From Nectonema munidae (Eukaryota; Nematomorpha; Nectonematoida; Nectonematidae), in contig JAUIRK010000926.1 in the NCBI GenBank assembly GCA_030549495.1, positions 186,001-250,000 of the forward strand: 64,000 nt of DNA, in the 5' to 3' direction. The notes under the pieces were generated by a model. It saw only the letters and a list, made by a program, of their open reading frames with translations, did no database searches and had not been told where the DNA came from. Both the position numbers and the translations under genes were made by a program. Positions 56,301 through 60,908 of this stretch are shown here, one piece after another (position 1 is the stretch's first letter; every line of letters begins with the position of its first letter).

Positions 56301-59300
56301 AAGTACTAAGATAGAAAACTTAAAAATATCTTCACCAGGAAACTAGAACTTTACGAGAATAGAATGATCTATTTCTTCTTTGTAATACTTAAATCCTTAT
56401 GAAACATTTTCAGGTATATTTAAAAAATATTTTAAACTAAATCTATAAATTTAATAGTATATCTTAAAATATATCTAATATTTATGAGTATATCTAAAAA
56501 TAATATGATTTGGTAGAATCAAGTTAAAAATGTGAATTATAAATGTTTATAAAAGTGAGTTTGTGATTTGTGTTTGTGAATGATTTGTGATGTAGAAATA
56601 GAAGAAGTGATGAGAAAAATAATAGTTGAGAGACAAGAGAGAAGTGATAAGGAAAATATTAGTTGCGAAAGAAACGAGGAGAAGTGATGAGAAAAATAAT
56701 ATATCATGTGGAAGAAATCGAGGGTAGGGAAAGGAATCAAAAGAAAGAGAAATGTATAATTCATCACTATATTTCATCCATCTCCTAATGTGGATGGCGA
56801 GAAATGTCTCTTGGCGAGGATTGTCCTACAACCGAAATAACTTCTAAGATACAAGGTTTTATCAATTCCTCACCAATAGTATGAGGTTTCTTAGCTTTTG
56901 CAATGTTCAATGCAATTTTAATAGATGCTTTTAGAGCGGCTTTACTTTGCACAGCCAAGTGCCCAGTTGAATCTATCCGGCTTGCTCTTAAAGATGTTTA
57001 TTTTTGTTTAAAATAATTTAAACTTTTACCAGCGTGTTGGGTATGAACAGTTTCGAAGTGTTGCTTCAATTTACTTGGCTTCATACTTTCATGGCTTAAA
57101 AGTATGACTACAAATAACACATTGGAGTTTAACAACTGAGTTTTGAATAATACTTGTAAAACCAAATTTGAGAAAAACTTCATTATATGTGCGTTTTTTA
57201 GCAGACATTAAAACTGAGAAAAATATAAGTGAAATTATTGCAACAATCAAACGCTTGAAAATACTACGTAGCAAAGTTATGAAAAAACTTCAAAGTATAC
57301 TCTTCTTTCTTTTATTATTATCATTGTTGTATGCGTGTGCAATATGATTTCATTTCAACTGATATTAAATAACAATGATAAAACAATTATTTATGATTGA
57401 TGTAATTTGATAAAGTCAAAATGGAAAGAGAAATTACAGCCGTATGTGATATGTGTTAGGAAAATTATATAGAGCAAAAGCATGAAAAAAGAAGCAAGAA
57501 GCAATGTAAGATGACAAAAATGTGTTTTGGCGACTACATATGGAGGATTAGAAAAATACTGACTACTAATACATTTATTATAAGAAATTTACATCCTGTT
57601 TTTGCGTAGAGAAAAAATGCTTGAATGTACCTTTTATCATTATCACAAAACGACTAATAAAAACAATTTTTAATCCGGTTTTCATTACCCCTCTAAGAAT
57701 TTAAAATTACCCCTAAGGAGGACACGACCCCCAGGTTAAGAACCACTGAAGTAGAGTATGCTTTTGTATTTAAAATAATATTCTTCTTTCTTGATTACTC
57801 CAGCCATTCAATGACCAAAATAGTGAATTTAAATTCGACTAGCCGTTATCCAATCAAAATGTTGACTTGCAGTTAAAAAAAGTGAAATATATTTTAATTC
57901 TGGTAATTGTTGTTTGTGACCCTATTCGCTCGCAGTAAGATCCTCACATTGCTACACCTTCTCAGACCGATCGAAGGGTGGATAGCGAAAAGACAGTGGT
58001 ATAACATGCACTGCTAAAATATTTTGTTTTAACTTTTGCTCATATGTGAATTGTTTTTATTAAAATATCTTATTATTTGCTTAAAAACTTCTTTATTAGC
58101 CTTAGTTTTCTCTCTAGATCTAGAGTAATTTTTAACAGAGCAAGTTATCAATGTGCTATAGCTCCTTTTTGCCACATGTGCCATGTATTTGGCGCCAGTC
58201 GGTGGTCTTTTCTCGCTTCGCTTGAAACATAGCGACCATTGGTAGTGTTTGTTTCTCGCTTCGATTAAAAGATAGGGAATCATTGGTACCCCCCATTCGT
58301 TTCTTTTTTTTTATCATTTAATACCTAAATATTGTGTTGTGTTGTGTGTGTGTATTTTCATATGATGAATTCATTTTTACGTTATCGTTAGATAGGCTTT
58401 ATGGCTTAAGTTTTATTAACGGTATATGTTTTATGTGTATTTTTTTATCTGATCTGATAAATTGATTTATTATATTAATATAGTTTTTATATATGTCATT
58501 TTTTCCAATGCCATTTTTTCCTAGGGCAATGCAGACAGATAGAGTGATTTAAAAGTTCCAAAACATGCATACCAAATAATATATTTAATAAAAATAATTT
58601 TTAACTTAAGCTATATGGTAAACAGACTAAATGCATAAGAAAAAGGAGTTATTGACAAAAAGCCTAACATTGTGCTTAGTTGGAAAAAAATATAATACAC
58701 ACACACAACACATACATAATTTATCAATCATTATAATAAAGATCATTAAAATATGCATTCATTTACAAGTGATTACTTTGGAATACTTTTAGATATTCAA
58801 TAACCTTTTCCTATTTAACAAAATATAAAAGCTAATATCTTCTTTTTTTTATCAATAAACGTTATTTAAATATTTTACATTCTTAAATTCACGCGTGGAA
58901 ATAATTTGAACTTATTCTTTATGAATACTTAAAAAAGGTGATTTAGTTTCAAGCATTATGTTAACGATAATCGATTTTGTCGAATATGATTGGCTTATTT
59001 TATAATTATTTTAACGAATAAGAATCAATCCACCTACACACACGCGCTATAGTATTATAATATATATTATTACTTTTTGGAATGATGTAACCAAAAATTT
59101 GACTTTTAATTTTTAGAATTTTGGAAATAGAATTAAAGATATCTGATATTATATTTACTTTATTTTTTTATAACAGGAATTAAAAATTTTGGAGCGGAAA
59201 GTAAATAACTCAATCAGTCTCAGTGATAGCATTAGTTCAAAAGACGTGATCCGAGCTTCCGATTTTAGCTTTCTAAAAGTTTTGGGGAAAGGAAGTTTTG

Positions 59301-60876
59301 GAAAGGTATTAACTCGCATCATTTACGTATTATAAACACAAGTCTTTTAAAAATTTGTTTTTCGAAATCATTGGAAAAATGATGAAAACTATTATTTAGA
59401 ATATTAGCTTTCAATTTTTTTGATTAATTCACGAATGCGAGATTAAATTCATTTAATACAATATTTGACACAGGCTAGATAGTTTTATTGAAATATATTG
59501 TTTACTTTTAAAACAAATAAAAATAGTAGAATCAATTTTAGGATAAACATCTCATTTTCCAATTATTAAGTTTAATTCAAAATATATCACATTTTGTTAC
59601 AAAATTTATATGAATACTAGGGTTAGTATTCAGTGAAAATTAGCCAGTGAATAAGACTGAATAGCTAGAGGTATCTTGAGGTGTTTTCATCGAGAAGGCA
59701 CAATTGCGCCGCTTGTATTGAACTATGAAAAATAGGCTTGATGCGGGATCGAAGCCAAGACCTTGAGTTATCGAAACACAATACCTAACCAACCTTATTC
59801 ACGCTCCGTAGTTCTCCGGTTAATCCAGCAAATCATGATTAACTTACATGTATAAATAATACAATTTCAATTATATCATTTTATTTTAAAAATGTAATCT
59901 TATTTTCGTATTCTGGCACTTGTAGTTATGTTCAAATAAAAGTGCCTTTAACTTTTTTTGTAACTTTCTATCACTAATATTTATATTTTCCGATATTAAA
60001 AATATTTTAATAAATACTTGTATACTTTTTAAATTGCATTGTAACAATAGTTATCTAATCATTTTTATTATAACAGGTAATTTTCAATAAAATAAAAATT
60101 CATTTATTTAATAAGACTAACAACGTACTATCCTGCAAAATAATATTATTGTTAGATTGCATATAAACGCAAAGAGCGGAATTAAACAAAACATGTGTCC
60201 CATTATTAGGGGTTCATTGTAGAATTGATCAAAAAATTTTGTGTAAAAGTTATATTGCTAGGAGAGCTGATATGATTTAATAAATAATTATTCATTGTTA
60301 CTCAAGGTTATGCTTGCAGAGCGCAAAGGAACTGACGAGTTATACGCAATCAAAATACTCAAGAAAGATATAATCATCCAAGATGATGATGTTGACTGTA
60401 CCATGATCGAGAAAAGAGTTTTAGCGCTGACGAACAAACCACCATTCTTAACTCAACTACATTCCTGTTTTCAAACAATGGTATTCATATTTATCAATTA
60501 AGAAAGGAGACCGATTAAGTCCATTTTGAATTGTACTTTTACTTTTTTTACATAGGACTATAACTGAGGAGATATTCCTGTAAAACGGCTTCTCATTGGT
60601 CATAGTACCTTGTATAACAGCTATTTTTATTTTTGTCGCTTTGGTTACTGGTGTATATATATATATATGCGTATTTAGGGCAGGAGGAGGGGTCATTGAA
60701 GCCCACTACTCACCCCATTTTCTCATCTATCTTTTCAAAATAAATTTATATAAAGTTTGCTTATCAATTTATTTGAAATAGTTAATTTTGTAAATATGTA
60801 TTTAAATTTTAAAATTATAGATAAAATATTTTTTTAATCAATAAAAATTAGGGATTTTTCAAAATTGATTTTTAAT

Positions 60877-60908
<32 letters not shown>

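Larger units (their letters stand above)
52061..57748 (-). mobile_element. BED-finger hAT element (5.7 kb including an insertion)
   Basis: The left end cagtggttcttaac and right end gttaagaaccactg are perfect inverted repeats. The 8-bp target aagtagag is exact on both sides (52053-52060 and 57749-57756). It contains one minus-strand transposase gene of the ZBED5/FAM200 type, a Tigger-terminus fragment at 52456-52613 and a 2786-bp foldback element at 54048-56833. Without the foldback it would be about 2.9 kb. Confidence 0.93.

Noticed and set aside
54048-56833. Polinton or other virus-like element
   Set aside because: Long inverted arms alone suggested it, but the element is only 2.8 kb with a non-coding centre and shows no capsid, polymerase or integrase.
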